A DNA stretch of 64,000 nucleotides, taken from positions 62,001 through 126,000 of the forward strand of contig NZ_QRDZ01000021.1 in the NCBI RefSeq assembly GCF_003386235.1, in the 5' to 3' direction. Of the stretch, positions 17,611 to 26,245 are shown piece by piece. The stretch's first letter is position 1. Every line of letters begins with the position of its first letter. Origin of the DNA: Cohnella phaseoli. Its GTDB lineage: Bacteria; Bacillota; Bacilli; Paenibacillales; Paenibacillaceae. The notes under the pieces are model-generated. The model worked only from the letters and a program-made list of their open reading frames with translations, was not told where the DNA came from and made no database searches. The position numbers and the translations under genes are program-made.

Positions 17611-18254
17611 TAGAAGAAGAAGAGGCCGCTGTCATTCATATCCGTCGATTCCTTGTCGTCCGTCGTCGTAGCTTGATCCGTCTGCGACTGTCCGTTGTCG
17701 GACGACGTATCGGCGGGAATGACACGGCGTGCCGTCACATAAGTTTTGTCCCAAGTGCTGCCCTCGAATTCAGAAATCGTGACGCCGATGCCGACTCTGT
17801 ACGTGTGAAGAATTTTGCCGTCTCCGATATAGAGGCTGACGTGATTAATGACGCCGTCGCGGTTCGTGTCGGAGAAGATCAGGTCGCCCGCCTGAAGCTG
17901 GCTCTTCGGAACGTATACGCCGACTTGCGCTTGTTGTCGCGAAGAACGGGGAATGCTAATTCCGTTCTGGTTGAAGACGTACTGGGTAAACGAAGAGCAG
18001 TCAAACGCATCGGTACGATCCGACTCGGCTCCGTATAAATAACGGACGCCCATAAACTTCTTTCCTACGGCGATGACGTCGTCCGCGATCGAATGCGCCG
18101 CGCCGTTAGCGGCTGTCGTCTGAACGGCGGCTGCCGCGGCGTGGGCGGCATGGCCATCCGCGAACATCGTTCCTGCGGAGAAAGCGATCGTCAGACCGAG
18201 CGTCGCGCCCAGTACGACTTTGTTGAATTTATATTTTGCAATCGGATATTTCAT
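17607..18254 (-). CDS. C40-family NlpC/P60 cell-wall peptidase
   Basis: 215 residues; an N-terminal signal peptide (about residues 1-40, ending in an Ala-rich stretch) shows export. The NlpC/P60 domain (~55-180) has the catalytic triad C86 (FDCSS), H138 (INHVS) and H150 (ILH). No SH3 or LysM anchoring domain is present; the C-terminus is a Ser/Asp/Thr-rich tail. The enzyme family cleaves D-Glu-diaminopimelate bonds in peptidoglycan stems. The start at 18254 has AAGGAGG 8 bases upstream; the longer frame from 18329 lacks one. Confidence 0.9.
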   Translation of the reverse strand: MKYPIAKYKFNKVVLGATLGLTIAFSAGTMFADGHAAHAAAAAVQTTAANGAAHSIADDVIAVGKKFMGVRYLYGAESDRTDAFDCSSFTQYVFNQNGISIPRSSRQQAQVGVYVPKSQLQAGDLIFSDTNRDGVINHVSLYIGDGKILHTYRVGIGVTISEFEGSTWDKTYVTARRVIPADTSSDNGQSQTDQATTTDDKESTDMNDSGLFFFY

Positions 18255-18498
18255 ATTGAAATGCCTCCTTTTGTTTTTCCTTCGTCTTTCCTCTGCAACC
18301 CACTTTACCACATCATTTTGACCCATCATTTTCTACTAATAAGCGAAAAATGCGTCTTCCAAGGGGCTCGGCCCCATTCTTAGAATACGATGAGATTTTT
18401 CACATCCGGAGGCGCTTGACAAACGGGGGACAGAGGAGGATGACGACAAGACGAGCAAGCGGGCTGCATCATCGGGTAGCGAAACCTCGATTCAACCT

Positions 18499-18527
18499 TT
18501 GCATTTCCGATCTGAAAGTGTGATAAT
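18499..18527 (+). promoter_or_regulatory. Extended -10 promoter of the helicase gene
   Basis: TTGCAT (18499-18504), a 17-bp spacer and TGTGATAAT (18519-18527) form a sound sigma-A promoter with extended -10. Transcription would begin near 18534, about 27 bases before the TTG start. The rest of the 306-bp divergent gap (18255-18560) contains a small GGGGC/GCCCC-type hairpin at 18363-18375 and no gene or riboswitch that I can recognise. Confidence 0.6.
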
Positions 18528-18560
18528 GACTCGATAATCTGGTTGTGGAGGCATTATTCT

Positions 18561-20507
18561 TTGAATCGGTATCCTTTTGCAGTAGAGCCGGGTAAACCTT
18601 ATGTGCAACAGGTCGGAGAATGGGTCGCTGACGTCTTCTACGACGCGCTGCCCGAGGCCGGCTTCGAAGTTCGCGACGAACAGATTTACATGGCGTTTCA
18701 ATTGGAAAAAGCGTTCGCGGACAAGCGAACGATTTTCGCGGAGGCGGGCGTAGGAACGGGCAAGACGCTGGCCTATTTGCTGTATGCGGTCAGCTATGCC
18801 CGCTATCATCGCAAGCCTGCGATCATCGCCTGCGCCGACGAATCGCTCATTGAGCAGCTAGTCAAGCCGGAAGGCGACATCGCCAAGCTGACGAAGCATC
18901 TGGGGCTTTCGATCGACGCCAGGCTAGCCAAGTCTCAGGACCGCTATCTGTGCCTGAACAAGCTTGATCGCGCCAGAACAGAGTATGAGGATCCGGAGTT
19001 GTACCGCGAGTTGTACGAGCAGCTTCCGGCGTTCGTGCACAAGAGCGAGGGGATGCAGTCGTTTCACGCTTACGGGGATCGCAAAATGTACCCGCATCTG
19101 AACGATCGCCAATGGGACAAAGTCAATTGGGACCCGTTCCAGGACTGCTTCGTGTGCGACAAGCGACATCGCTGCGGACAGACGCTGTCCCGCGAGTTTT
19201 ACCGCCAATCGGCGGATCTGATCATTTGCTCTCACGATTTTTATATGGAGCATATCTGGACTTATGAGGGCAGAAGAAGAGAAGGACAGCTTCCGCTGCT
19301 TCCCGAGCATTGCGCCGTCGTGTTCGACGAAGGCCATCTGCTGGAATCGGCGGCGCAGAAGGCGCTGACGTACCGCATCAAGCACGAGAGCTTCGAGCAG
19401 CTTGTCACTCGGCTGCTGAAGAACGATATTCGCGAGATACTCGCCGTGCTCATCGACGAAGCGATCGACAGAAGCGAAGAGCTGTTCGTGCTGCTGGATC
19501 GTCATAGCCGCGTCGTTCCCGGTTCGGACAGGCGAGAGGTCCGGTTGAACGGCGAGTTGTACGGGGCGGTTGCCCGTCTGCGCGGGACGCTCGACGCGAT
19601 AGAAGAAGAGCTGGTGTTCGAGAGCGAATTGTACACCTTGGACGGATACCAGCTGCGAATCGTCGAGGAGCATCTGGAGATGATGCAGAAGGCGCTAGGG
19701 CTGTTCCAAAGCTCCGGTTCGCTCATATGTTGGGCCACTGACAGCCCCACCGGACTGACGCTGGTCATTATGCCGAAGGCGGTCAAAGAGGTGCTGCGCG
19801 AAGGCGTATTCTCCCGTTCGATGCCGATCGTCTTCTCATCGGCGACGCTGTCCGTCAACGGCAGCTTTGACTATTTGGCCGACACGCTCGGAATTGATCG
19901 GTACTTGTCGTTCAGCGTGGCTTCTCCTTATGAATACGCAGGGAGAATGGAGGCGCTTTGTCCGCTGAGGGAAGGCGAATCCGGCTTTTCCGGCAAACTG
20001 AAGGCGGCTGCTCGTATGCTGCTTCGGACCGGAGGCAGGGCGCTGATGCTATTTCCGTCCCGCGAGGAGCTTGCTGAGTTCCAGGCGGCCGTTTCCGGCT
20101 GCGAAGAGCTATCGCATCTCGATTTCGTTTTCGAAGGAGAGGGCGAGATCAGCCGCCTGATCGCGGAATTCGAAGCGAACGAGACGATGGTGCTGTGCGC
20201 CGTCACGTTATGGGAAGGACTGGACGTTCCCGGACCGTCCTTATCCAACGTTATCGTCTGGTCTCTGCCTTTTCCCCCGAACGACCCGGTATTCGCCGCC
20301 AAGCGTCTTGACGCCGCATCTCCGTATCATGAGGTGGATTTGCCGTACATGCTGCTGCGTCTCAAACAGGGCATCGGCAGGCTGATCCGCTCCAGGGACG
20401 ATTCGGGTCTGGTTGCGTGTGTGGCGTCGGAGCTGCAGGAAAACCCGGAACTGACAGAGCTCGTGAGCGGACTGTTGCCCGAGGGCGTCGAGCTGCGTTT
20501 CGGCTGA
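18561..20507 (+). CDS. DinG/XPD-family ATP-dependent helicase (YpvA-like)
   Basis: 648-residue superfamily 2 helicase. Walker A is AGVGTGKT (K68), the DEAH box is FDEGH, followed by SATL (motif III) and a C-terminal motif near GIGRLIRS (motif VI). Four cysteines between Walker A and DEGH (YLCLNK, then CFVCDKRHRC) have the arrangement of the iron-sulphur cluster found in XPD and DinG. There is no exonuclease domain, which matches B. subtilis YpvA rather than its DinG. The start is the TTG at 18561, with GGAGG 9 bases upstream; TTG at 18543 overlaps the ribosome site. It likely acts on damaged or R-loop DNA; that is known of the family, not visible here. Confidence 0.88.
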   Translation: MNRYPFAVEPGKPYVQQVGEWVADVFYDALPEAGFEVRDEQIYMAFQLEKAFADKRTIFAEAGVGTGKTLAYLLYAVSYARYHRKPAIIACADESLIEQLVKPEGDIAKLTKHLGLSIDARLAKSQDRYLCLNKLDRARTEYEDPELYRELYEQLPAFVHKSEGMQSFHAYGDRKMYPHLNDRQWDKVNWDPFQDCFVCDKRHRCGQTLSREFYRQSADLIICSHDFYMEHIWTYEGRRREGQLPLLPEHCAVVFDEGHLLESAAQKALTYRIKHESFEQLVTRLLKNDIREILAVLIDEAIDRSEELFVLLDRHSRVVPGSDRREVRLNGELYGAVARLRGTLDAIEEELVFESELYTLDGYQLRIVEEHLEMMQKALGLFQSSGSLICWATDSPTGLTLVIMPKAVKEVLREGVFSRSMPIVFSSATLSVNGSFDYLADTLGIDRYLSFSVASPYEYAGRMEALCPLREGESGFSGKLKAAARMLLRTGGRALMLFPSREELAEFQAAVSGCEELSHLDFVFEGEGEISRLIAEFEANETMVLCAVTLWEGLDVPGPSLSNVIVWSLPFPPNDPVFAAKRLDAASPYHEVDLPYMLLRLKQGIGRLIRSRDDSGLVACVASELQENPELTELVSGLLPEGVELRFG

Positions 20508-20593
20508 GGACGTGTGTAAAATAAGGTTTGTCTTTTGTTACAGCGGTGTTAATATAAGGAAAGAGAAATCCAATTAAAGGGGGTTGCGATCGA

Positions 20594-21142
20594 ATGTTGA
20601 AAATCGCCGTACTAATCGGAAGTCTGAGACAGGGTTCCTACAACATGCAGTTGGCGCTCACGATGAAGGAACGCTATATTAACAAAATGGATCTGGAAAT
20701 CGCGGACATTCGATCTCTTCCGTTCTTCGACCAAGACATCGAGCTGAATCCTCCTCGGGAGGTTCATGCGCTGCTGCGCAAAATCGCCGCCGCGGACGGT
20801 GTGCTGATCGTGACGCCGGAATACAACTGGTCCGTTCCCGGGGTGCTGAAGAACGCGATCGATTGGCTATCGCGCGTCGACAAGGTGCTGATCGGCAAGC
20901 CGGTTATGACGGCGGGAGTATCCCCCGGAGTGATGGGAACGATCCGCGCCCAGCTTCATCTGCGCGAAATCCTTGCAAGCCCCGGCATCCAGGCGAGGCT
21001 GCTGCCGCCAGCAGGCAACGAGATCATCATCAGCTCTGCCGCGCTCAAGTTCGACGAAACGACGAGCCGGCTGGTCGACGAGTCGACGGTGCGCCATATC
21101 GATCGCGTCGTAGACAAATTTATCGAATTTGCCAAGCAATAA
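20594..21142 (+). CDS. NADPH-dependent FMN reductase
   Basis: 182 residues with the flavodoxin-like fold of the NADPH_FMN_red family (azoreductase/chromate reductase type). The phosphate-binding loop is GSLRQGSYN near residue 9, and the conserved block is TPEYNWSVPGVLKNAIDWLSR at about 80-98. It probably reduces quinones, azo dyes or flavin using NAD(P)H in the cytosol. AAAGGGGG precedes the ATG. It stands alone between the helicase and a palindromic repeat element. Confidence 0.9.
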   Translation: MLKIAVLIGSLRQGSYNMQLALTMKERYINKMDLEIADIRSLPFFDQDIELNPPREVHALLRKIAAADGVLIVTPEYNWSVPGVLKNAIDWLSRVDKVLIGKPVMTAGVSPGVMGTIRAQLHLREILASPGIQARLLPPAGNEIIISSAALKFDETTSRLVDESTVRHIDRVVDKFIEFAKQ

Positions 21143-21155
21143 GGGGACATCGGGC

Positions 21156-21280
21156 AAAGGGGTTGCCTCATAAGTAGGATCGTGGAAGATGATCGATAGC
21201 ATCGCAGGGGATACATGCACGACAACCTCTGTCGATCATCTTTTCGAACGACTCTTTTACTTATGAGACAGCCCCTTTTT
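21156..21280. repeat. Long imperfect palindrome, copy B of a two-copy element
   Basis: Same design as 290-410: outer arms AAAGGGG/CCCCTTT, then CTCATAAGTA/TACTTATGAG, then AAGATGATCGA/TCGATCATCTT, and the shared centre CATGCACGA. Compared with copy A, three base pairs of the second stem differ and each change is matched on the other arm. It lies between the FMN reductase and the marR promoter. It carries no open reading frame. Confidence 0.75.
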
Positions 21281-21324
21281 CTATTTCTCCAGAATCTTTA
21301 TGATCATTTTTACATATGTAAACA

Positions 21325-21369
21325 TTGACATACGAACGAAAAGAGCGTATGTTATTTCGTATGCGAAAT
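21325..21369 (+). promoter_or_regulatory. marR promoter with two palindromic operators
   Basis: TTGACA (21325-21330), 17 bp, TATGTT (21348-21353) is a strong sigma-A promoter. Inverted repeat CATACG-N11-CGTATG (21329-21351) spans from the -35 to the -10, and a second one, ATTTCG-TATG-CGAAAT (21354-21369), covers the start point. Two operators placed over the promoter of a MarR-efflux operon point to autorepression by the MarR protein. Confidence 0.65.
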
Positions 21370-21422
21370 GTTCCTTTGCGAACGATAACTGTACAGAGGA
21401 AAGGAGAAAGGGGGAATTCCCG

Positions 21423-21884
21423 CTGCAGGAGAATGAAGACATCCAAATGATTTTTCAGTCGTTTCGCGAGGTCAATCAAGCGTTTCATCAGTCGATGACG
21501 CAGACGACTCAGCGTTTGGGCATTACCGCGATTCAATATTTCGTGCTGAAGATCGTCAGCGAGAATCCGGGCATCGGCCTTAACGAACTGTCCGACAAAA
21601 TTTTTTCCGTCACCAGCACGGCCAGCGGCATTGTGGACAGAATGGTGCGGGCAGGCTGGCTATCTCGCGAACGTCCGCCGACGAACCGCAGGTCGATCTC
21701 GCTAACGCTTACGTCCGAGGGTCGAGACTTGGCGGGCCGAGTCAAAGCGCTGCGGCAATCGCAGCTGACAGCAATTATTTCCCAGATTTCAACGGAAGAC
21801 GTTGCGGAGCTGCAACGCATACACAAGCAAATTGTGAACATCATACAGAGACAGAGAGAGGAAGAGAACCATGAGTACAAGTAA
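21423..21884 (+). CDS. MarR-family transcriptional repressor
   Basis: About 153 residues with a winged helix-turn-helix (GLNELSDKIFSVTSTASGIVDRMV as recognition region) and wing NRRSISLTLTSEG. The start is unusual: the promoter at 21325-21353 excludes the ATG at 21300. The only codon placed correctly behind the ribosome site (GGGGG at 21410-21414) is CTG at 21423; the next ATG, 21447, is 15 bases from the nearest AGGAG. I use CTG, with 21447 as the alternative. The gene overlaps the DHA2 pump start by 14 bases and probably represses the operon until a drug binds it. Confidence 0.85.
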   Translation: MQENEDIQMIFQSFREVNQAFHQSMTQTTQRLGITAIQYFVLKIVSENPGIGLNELSDKIFSVTSTASGIVDRMVRAGWLSRERPPTNRRSISLTLTSEGRDLAGRVKALRQSQLTAIISQISTEDVAELQRIHKQIVNIIQRQREEENHEYK

Positions 21885-23349
21885 TCTTAGAAGAGGTCCG
21901 ATCGTCGCCGCGCTTATTATCGCCGCGTTCGTCGCGATTCTGTCGCAGACGCTGCTGAACGTGGCTTTGCCGGTCATGATGGAGGATCTCGGCATTAACG
22001 CGAATACGATCCAATGGCTGTCGACAGGCTACATGCTGGTCAACGGCGTGCTCGTCCCCGTCAGCGCATTTTTGATCGATCGTTTTACGACCAGGCAGCT
22101 GTTCATGGCCGCCGTCGGTTTGTTTACGTTCGGTACGGTGATTTGTGCGGTAGCGCCTAATTTCGAGCTCCTACTGACCGGCCGCTTGATTCAAGCTGCG
22201 GGAGCGGGCATTCTAATGCCGCTGATGTCGGTCATCTTCCTGACGATCTTCCCGATTGAAGAACGCGGCAAAGCGATGGGCATGATGGGCTTGGCGATGA
22301 TCTTCGCTCCGGCCGTAGGTCCGACGCTGTCCGGATGGGTCGTCGAGCATTACGACTGGCGGGTGCTGTTCTACATCGTGCTGCCGATCTCGGTGTTCTC
22401 GCTTATTTTCGGCGCAGTATCGATGAAGAACGTCACCAAAAATACGATGCCCAAGCTCGACTCCCTCGGTATCGTGTTCTCGACGCTTGGCTTCGGAGGT
22501 CTTCTGTACGGATTCAGCGATGCGGGCCACGACGGATGGGACAGCACGCGCGTCATCGTCAGTTTGGTCGTTGGCATCGTCGCGCTTGCATTGTTCTTCT
22601 GGAGAGAGTGGACAATCGACAAGCCGATTCTCGAATTCCGCGTATTCAAGTACGATATGTACTCCCTGACTACCGTTATTAACGTCATTATTACGATGGC
22701 GATGTTTTCCGGCATGATCCTGCTTCCGATTTATCTACAGAGCATTCGCGGCTTCTCGCCGATGGATGCCGGACTGTTGCTGCTGCCCGGAGCCATTCTG
22801 ATGGGCATTATGTCCCCGATTACCGGTATCATTTTCGATAAAGTCGGAGCTCGCTGGCTTTCCGTCGTCGGTCTGATCATCACGACGTATACGACTTACG
22901 AGTTCAGCCAGCTGACGGTGGACACGACCTACACGCACCTCATTATTATGTATTCGCTGCGCATGTTCGGCATGTCGATGCTCATGATGCCGATTCAGAC
23001 TGCGGGCATGAACCAGCTGCCGCAGCGCCTGAACGCGCACGGCTCGGCGATGTCCCAGACGCTGCGGAACGTTGCCGGAGCGCTTGGAACGGCGTTCCTC
23101 GTTACGCTTATGACGAACGCAGCCACTAGCCGCGTTAAGGAACTGGTCGTTCAGAACAACATCGATCCCGCGAACCAAGCGGCTATGCTCGAGGTGACGC
23201 AACAAGGTACGATCTACGGTATCAACCATTCGTTTGCCATCTCGACTTGGATGACGGTCGCGGCGCTTGTACTTGCTTTCTTCATCCGCAAAGTCAAGCC
23301 GCATCAAGAGCCGATCGCCTCCGTGCAGCTCGGCAAACAAACGAACTAA
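21871..23349 (+). CDS. DHA2-family (EmrB/QacA-type) MFS drug exporter
   Basis: 492 residues with 14 membrane spans. Diagnostic blocks are LNVALPVMMEDLGI in helix 1, IQWLSTGYMLVNGVLVPVSAFL in helix 2, GRLIQAAGAGILMPL (motif C region) and GWVVEHYDWRVLFYIVLP. The start overlaps the end of the marR gene (14 bases) behind GAGAGGAAG, so the two genes are translationally linked. It is predicted to export hydrophobic or cationic drugs using the proton gradient; the substrate is unknown. Confidence 0.92.
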   Translation: MSTSNLRRGPIVAALIIAAFVAILSQTLLNVALPVMMEDLGINANTIQWLSTGYMLVNGVLVPVSAFLIDRFTTRQLFMAAVGLFTFGTVICAVAPNFELLLTGRLIQAAGAGILMPLMSVIFLTIFPIEERGKAMGMMGLAMIFAPAVGPTLSGWVVEHYDWRVLFYIVLPISVFSLIFGAVSMKNVTKNTMPKLDSLGIVFSTLGFGGLLYGFSDAGHDGWDSTRVIVSLVVGIVALALFFWREWTIDKPILEFRVFKYDMYSLTTVINVIITMAMFSGMILLPIYLQSIRGFSPMDAGLLLLPGAILMGIMSPITGIIFDKVGARWLSVVGLIITTYTTYEFSQLTVDTTYTHLIIMYSLRMFGMSMLMMPIQTAGMNQLPQRLNAHGSAMSQTLRNVAGALGTAFLVTLMTNAATSRVKELVVQNNIDPANQAAMLEVTQQGTIYGINHSFAISTWMTVAALVLAFFIRKVKPHQEPIASVQLGKQTN

Positions 23350-23356
23350 CAGCATA

Positions 23357-23400
23357 GCGCGGACCCGCGCACTCCGCAGCAGCCCGATAAGTCGGGCTGC
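23357..23400 (+). other. Two GC-rich hairpins after the exporter gene
   Basis: GCGCGG/CCGCGC (23357-23370) and GCAGCCCGA/TCGGGCTGC with loop TAAG (23379-23400) follow the exporter stop by a few bases. Neither has a T-run. The rest of the 294-bp gap to the next gene is GC-rich, with the terminator at 23516-23574; I see no gene in it. Confidence 0.45.
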
Positions 23401-23515
23401 CGCCTAGCCAACGCCGCCTTTTGCCCGCTATAGTCGGAACAATCGGGCTGCAATTCAGCCATTGGTTTCTTGCTCCAGCCCGCCCTCTCGGGTTGCGGTT
23501 TGCCGGCATCTGCTA

Positions 23516-23574
23516 AAGCGTACGTCCCCGCTATGGATCGTTTGAGACGATCTTGCGGGGACATGCGCTTTTTT
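23516..23574 (+). terminator. Rho-independent terminator before the GDPD gene
   Basis: Long stem made of AAGCG/CGCTT, GTCCCCGC/GCGGGGAC and an inner ATCGT/ACGAT, followed by TTTTTT (23569-23574). It ends transcripts coming from the MFS side. Confidence 0.75.
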
Positions 23575-23643
23575 GGCATATCCTTTTCAGCCGACGTCCA
23601 AACATGGTAGTATCAAGAAATCGGACATCGCAGGGAGGCATAC

Positions 23644-24561
23644 ATGTTCAAGAAGCTGCAGGAGTCAGTGAATATTTCCAGAGGGTACTTGTATGCGTTG
23701 CATTTGATGCTGCTTACCGCTCTTGTCGGTCTGATCTATTCCTTGTCCGCGTCGTTCCTCGATTTTCCGAGCCTGTTTCTGTCCGATAAGAAAATCGTAA
23801 CGATCGCCCATCGCGGAGCTTCCGGCTACGCGCCGGAAAGCACGCTCTCCTCCTATCGTCTGGGGGTCAAGATGGGGGCCGATTATATCGAGATTGACGT
23901 TCAGATGACGGCGGACGGAGAGCTAGTCGCTATGCATGATACGTCGGTGAATCGCACGACAAACGGCAAGGGCGCCGTGAAGGACATGACGCTGGCGGAA
24001 ATCAAGGCGCTCGACGCCGGCTCGTGGTTCAACGAGAAGCATCCGATTTATGCGAGGGACGACTATGCGAACGAGAAAGTTCCGACGCTTAGAGAAATAT
24101 TCGAGGCGTTCGGCAAGGATACCCGTTACATGCTGGAGACGAAGGACCCGGAGGACTCCCCAGGCATGGAGGAGAAAATGTGGGCTCTCGTCGAAGAATA
24201 CGATTTGCGAAAATATGTCGCGGTCCAGTCGTTCAGTCCGGCCAGCTTGTTGAAGATCAGAACGTGGGACAAGGACGTACCGCTGTTCCAACTGCTATGG
24301 TACAATCGCCCGGCGCGGATTTCGGAGCGCACGTTAAGCGAGATTGGAGAATATGCGAACGGGATCGGAGCGAACTACTTGCGGATCAACGAGGATTACG
24401 TGGATAAAGTCAAACAGTCCGGCTTGCTGATCTACCCCTATACGGTCAACTACCAAGTCAATATGGAGAATGCGGTAAAATGGGGAGTCGACGGCGTCCA
24501 TACGGACTTTCCCGACCGTTTGCTTGAAGTGATCGAGGAGTTGGACGATCCCGAGGCATAA
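23644..24561 (+). CDS. Membrane-anchored glycerophosphodiester phosphodiesterase
   Basis: 305 residues. One N-terminal membrane span (~17-45) is followed by an extracellular GDPD TIM barrel. Catalytic and metal residues are visible: H56-R57 in the HRGAS motif, E83 and D85 in YIEIDVQMTADG, and H98-D99 in MHD. It hydrolyses glycerophosphodiesters to glycerol-3-phosphate and an alcohol; an anchored form may work on phospholipid head groups or teichoic acid outside the membrane (inference). GGGAGG precedes the ATG. Confidence 0.92.
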   Translation: MFKKLQESVNISRGYLYALHLMLLTALVGLIYSLSASFLDFPSLFLSDKKIVTIAHRGASGYAPESTLSSYRLGVKMGADYIEIDVQMTADGELVAMHDTSVNRTTNGKGAVKDMTLAEIKALDAGSWFNEKHPIYARDDYANEKVPTLREIFEAFGKDTRYMLETKDPEDSPGMEEKMWALVEEYDLRKYVAVQSFSPASLLKIRTWDKDVPLFQLLWYNRPARISERTLSEIGEYANGIGANYLRINEDYVDKVKQSGLLIYPYTVNYQVNMENAVKWGVDGVHTDFPDRLLEVIEELDDPEA

Positions 24562-24620
24562 TGAGCTTAGAGGAACGACGAGCGGATCCCGACATCGACA
24601 TCGCGAAGGAGGAATATCAG

Positions 24621-24908
24621 ATGGCGAAAGGAAACAAAAGGCGTCCAAGCCCCGCTGCTGCGAAAGATTCGGGCGCTTCTTGGGAGCGGAGCGAGCAGCA
24701 GGGCGCGACGCTGAAGGATAGGCTGGGCGCGGACACATTGGCCAAACTGAAGCTGCAGGCCGAGACGCTTAAGCAGGATGAAGCTAAGCTTAAGGAGGCG
24801 AAAAGGCTGGAAGCCCAAGCGGCCAAGGAGGCCGAGCAGAAGAAGCGGGAGCAGGATTTCGGATATTTGCTGAACGAGTCTTCGCTCGATTGGAAGAAGT
24901 TCAAGTAA
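24621..24908 (+). CDS. yqkE: YqkE-family (DUF3886) small charged protein
   Basis: 95 residues, highly charged, with a predicted helical coiled segment (LKLQAETLKQDEAKLKEAKR) and the C-terminal DFGYLLNESSLDWKKFK typical of the YqkE/DUF3886 family of Bacillales. The start at 24621 has AAGGAGG in good position; an open frame reaches 24561 but without a site. The function of the family is unknown. It follows the GDPD gene, 59 bases downstream. Confidence 0.8.
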   Translation: MAKGNKRRPSPAAAKDSGASWERSEQQGATLKDRLGADTLAKLKLQAETLKQDEAKLKEAKRLEAQAAKEAEQKKREQDFGYLLNESSLDWKKFK

Positions 24909-24914
24909 CAAAGG

Positions 24915-25103
24915 CTAGGCGTGATTACTGGCCGGCTTCGGCTCAAAGCTCATGCAGGGCTGGCCCGAGGAGGATAACACCGTCAGGCTGGGCAACGTGG
25001 CGGATTTGAAGCCGAACGAGCGGCAGCCCTTCGGGAAGTTCGGATCCCAGGTAATATAGTAGTGGCGGCATTTCATGCAGTCGACGCGTCGGGTTTCGGA
25101 CAT
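24915..25103 (-). CDS. Small Cys-rich conserved protein
   Basis: 62 residues with four conserved-looking cysteines (C9, C12, C27, C50) in CMKCRHYYITWDPNFPKGC and SGQPCMSFEPK, likely a small metal-binding fold. Homologues in Bacillales are often labelled uracil-DNA glycosylase in databases, but it lacks all glycosylase motifs and that name should not be trusted. GGAGGGAG lies 5 bases before the ATG. It converges on yqkE with a 6-base gap. Confidence 0.75.
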   Translation of the reverse strand: MSETRRVDCMKCRHYYITWDPNFPKGCRSFGFKSATLPSLTVLSSSGQPCMSFEPKPASNHA

Positions 25104-25180
25104 CGTTCTCCCTCCGTTTTCACTGATCTATTACAATTATAACTGCATGGCGGCCGACGGTCGAGAGAGGAGGACGAGCG

Positions 25181-26170
25181 ATGAAATTTCGCAAGCGAGG
25201 AAAAAACCTTCAGATGTCGGCGCTGCTTCTGGCGTTGGCGCTCTCTGCTTGCGGCAATGACGCGGAAGGGGCGGGGACGGACGCTTCGACTTCTCCGGTG
25301 TCCATCCCTACCGCTTCTAGCAATATCCCCGAGGCTCAGGGAGTTGAAGAGGGCGCATCCATCGAAGAGACGGGAGAAAGCGGCTCGGCGACAGATAGCG
25401 GGATGGATTCGGGGCCGGAATCCCAACAGGAGCTAGGGACGGAACCGGATCTAGGGACGCAACCTAGCCTGGAGACGGAACAGAGCCTGGAGACGGAACC
25501 GAGCTTGGAATCGCAACAGCAGCCTTCGCCTCCCCCGGTTTCTTCCCCTGCAAGAGGGGCATTGCCTGATGGGTTCGTCTATCTTGACGAGTACATACCG
25601 GATGCTTTGTTCGAGATTCGTTACGCGTCGGATTACAATTTTGTCGGTGCGGTAGTCGACGGCTATAAAGCGCCTGTAGCGATCGCGACAGAGGAGGCGG
25701 CTCAGGCGCTGCTGGGGGCGAACGAGGAGCTTAAGCAGTCCGGGTATGCGCTCCTTATCTACGACGCCTACCGTCCGACGAAGGCTGTAGCTCATTTTAT
25801 CCGCTGGGCGGCGGACGTGGAGGACACGGCGATGAAGGACGTTTTCTACCCGGACGTCGACAAATCGCAAGTGTTTAAGCTTGGTTACGTGGCCTCCAAA
25901 TCGGGGCATTCGCGAGGAAGCACCATCGACTTGACGGTTGCGGACGCGGACACCGGCGTTCCGCTGGATATGGGCGGACCGTACGATTTTTTCGGCGATA
26001 TTTCCAGTCATGGCACGAAGAAGATTTCGGCGGAGCAGACCGCCAATCGCGAACTGCTTAAGAATGCTATGGTGCGACACGGCTTTAAGCCTTATAATAA
26101 AGAGTGGTGGCATTACACGCTGAAGGACGAGCCATACCCGAAGAAATATTTCGATTTCGACGTTGAATAG
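25181..26170 (+). CDS. VanX-like D-Ala-D-Ala dipeptidase lipoprotein (M15D)
   Basis: 329 residues. Lipobox LSAC gives a lipidated C24. Residues ~30-125 are a low-complexity Glu/Ser/Thr/Pro linker with the repeated pattern xLETE/xLGTE. The catalytic domain (~130-329) has the zinc motif SGHSRGSTIDLT and the EWWHY block carrying the catalytic Glu and third zinc ligand; YDAYRPTKA is the substrate arginine block. VanX enzymes cut D-Ala-D-Ala; a surface-tethered version is more likely to act in wall turnover than in glycopeptide resistance, as no vanRSHA genes are nearby. GAGGAGG precedes the ATG. Confidence 0.88.
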   Translation: MKFRKRGKNLQMSALLLALALSACGNDAEGAGTDASTSPVSIPTASSNIPEAQGVEEGASIEETGESGSATDSGMDSGPESQQELGTEPDLGTQPSLETEQSLETEPSLESQQQPSPPPVSSPARGALPDGFVYLDEYIPDALFEIRYASDYNFVGAVVDGYKAPVAIATEEAAQALLGANEELKQSGYALLIYDAYRPTKAVAHFIRWAADVEDTAMKDVFYPDVDKSQVFKLGYVASKSGHSRGSTIDLTVADADTGVPLDMGGPYDFFGDISSHGTKKISAEQTANRELLKNAMVRHGFKPYNKEWWHYTLKDEPYPKKYFDFDVE

Positions 26171-26245
26171 GCTTGCACGGGTTAATTCTTCAGCTGCACG
26201 GGAATTCTAATCTTATTCTAGTTCTAGAGGAACGGGAGGCGTTAT

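Noticed and set aside
18255..18560. c-di-AMP (ydaO) riboswitch upstream of the NlpC/P60 gene
   Set aside because: Such riboswitches often precede wall hydrolases, but I could not find the conserved blocks of the motif on the minus strand here.
23346..23579. Minus-strand 77-residue open frame between the DHA2 and GDPD genes
   Set aside because: It has a low-complexity composition, overlaps two hairpins and a terminator, and has no ribosome site or family resemblance.
24915..25103. Uracil-DNA glycosylase annotation for the small Cys-rich protein
   Set aside because: The protein is 62 residues and has none of the glycosylase motifs; the name is a propagated database label.
25181..26170. Vancomycin-resistance gene
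   Set aside because: It is VanX-like, but exported as a lipoprotein and without vanH, vanA, vanR or vanS neighbours.
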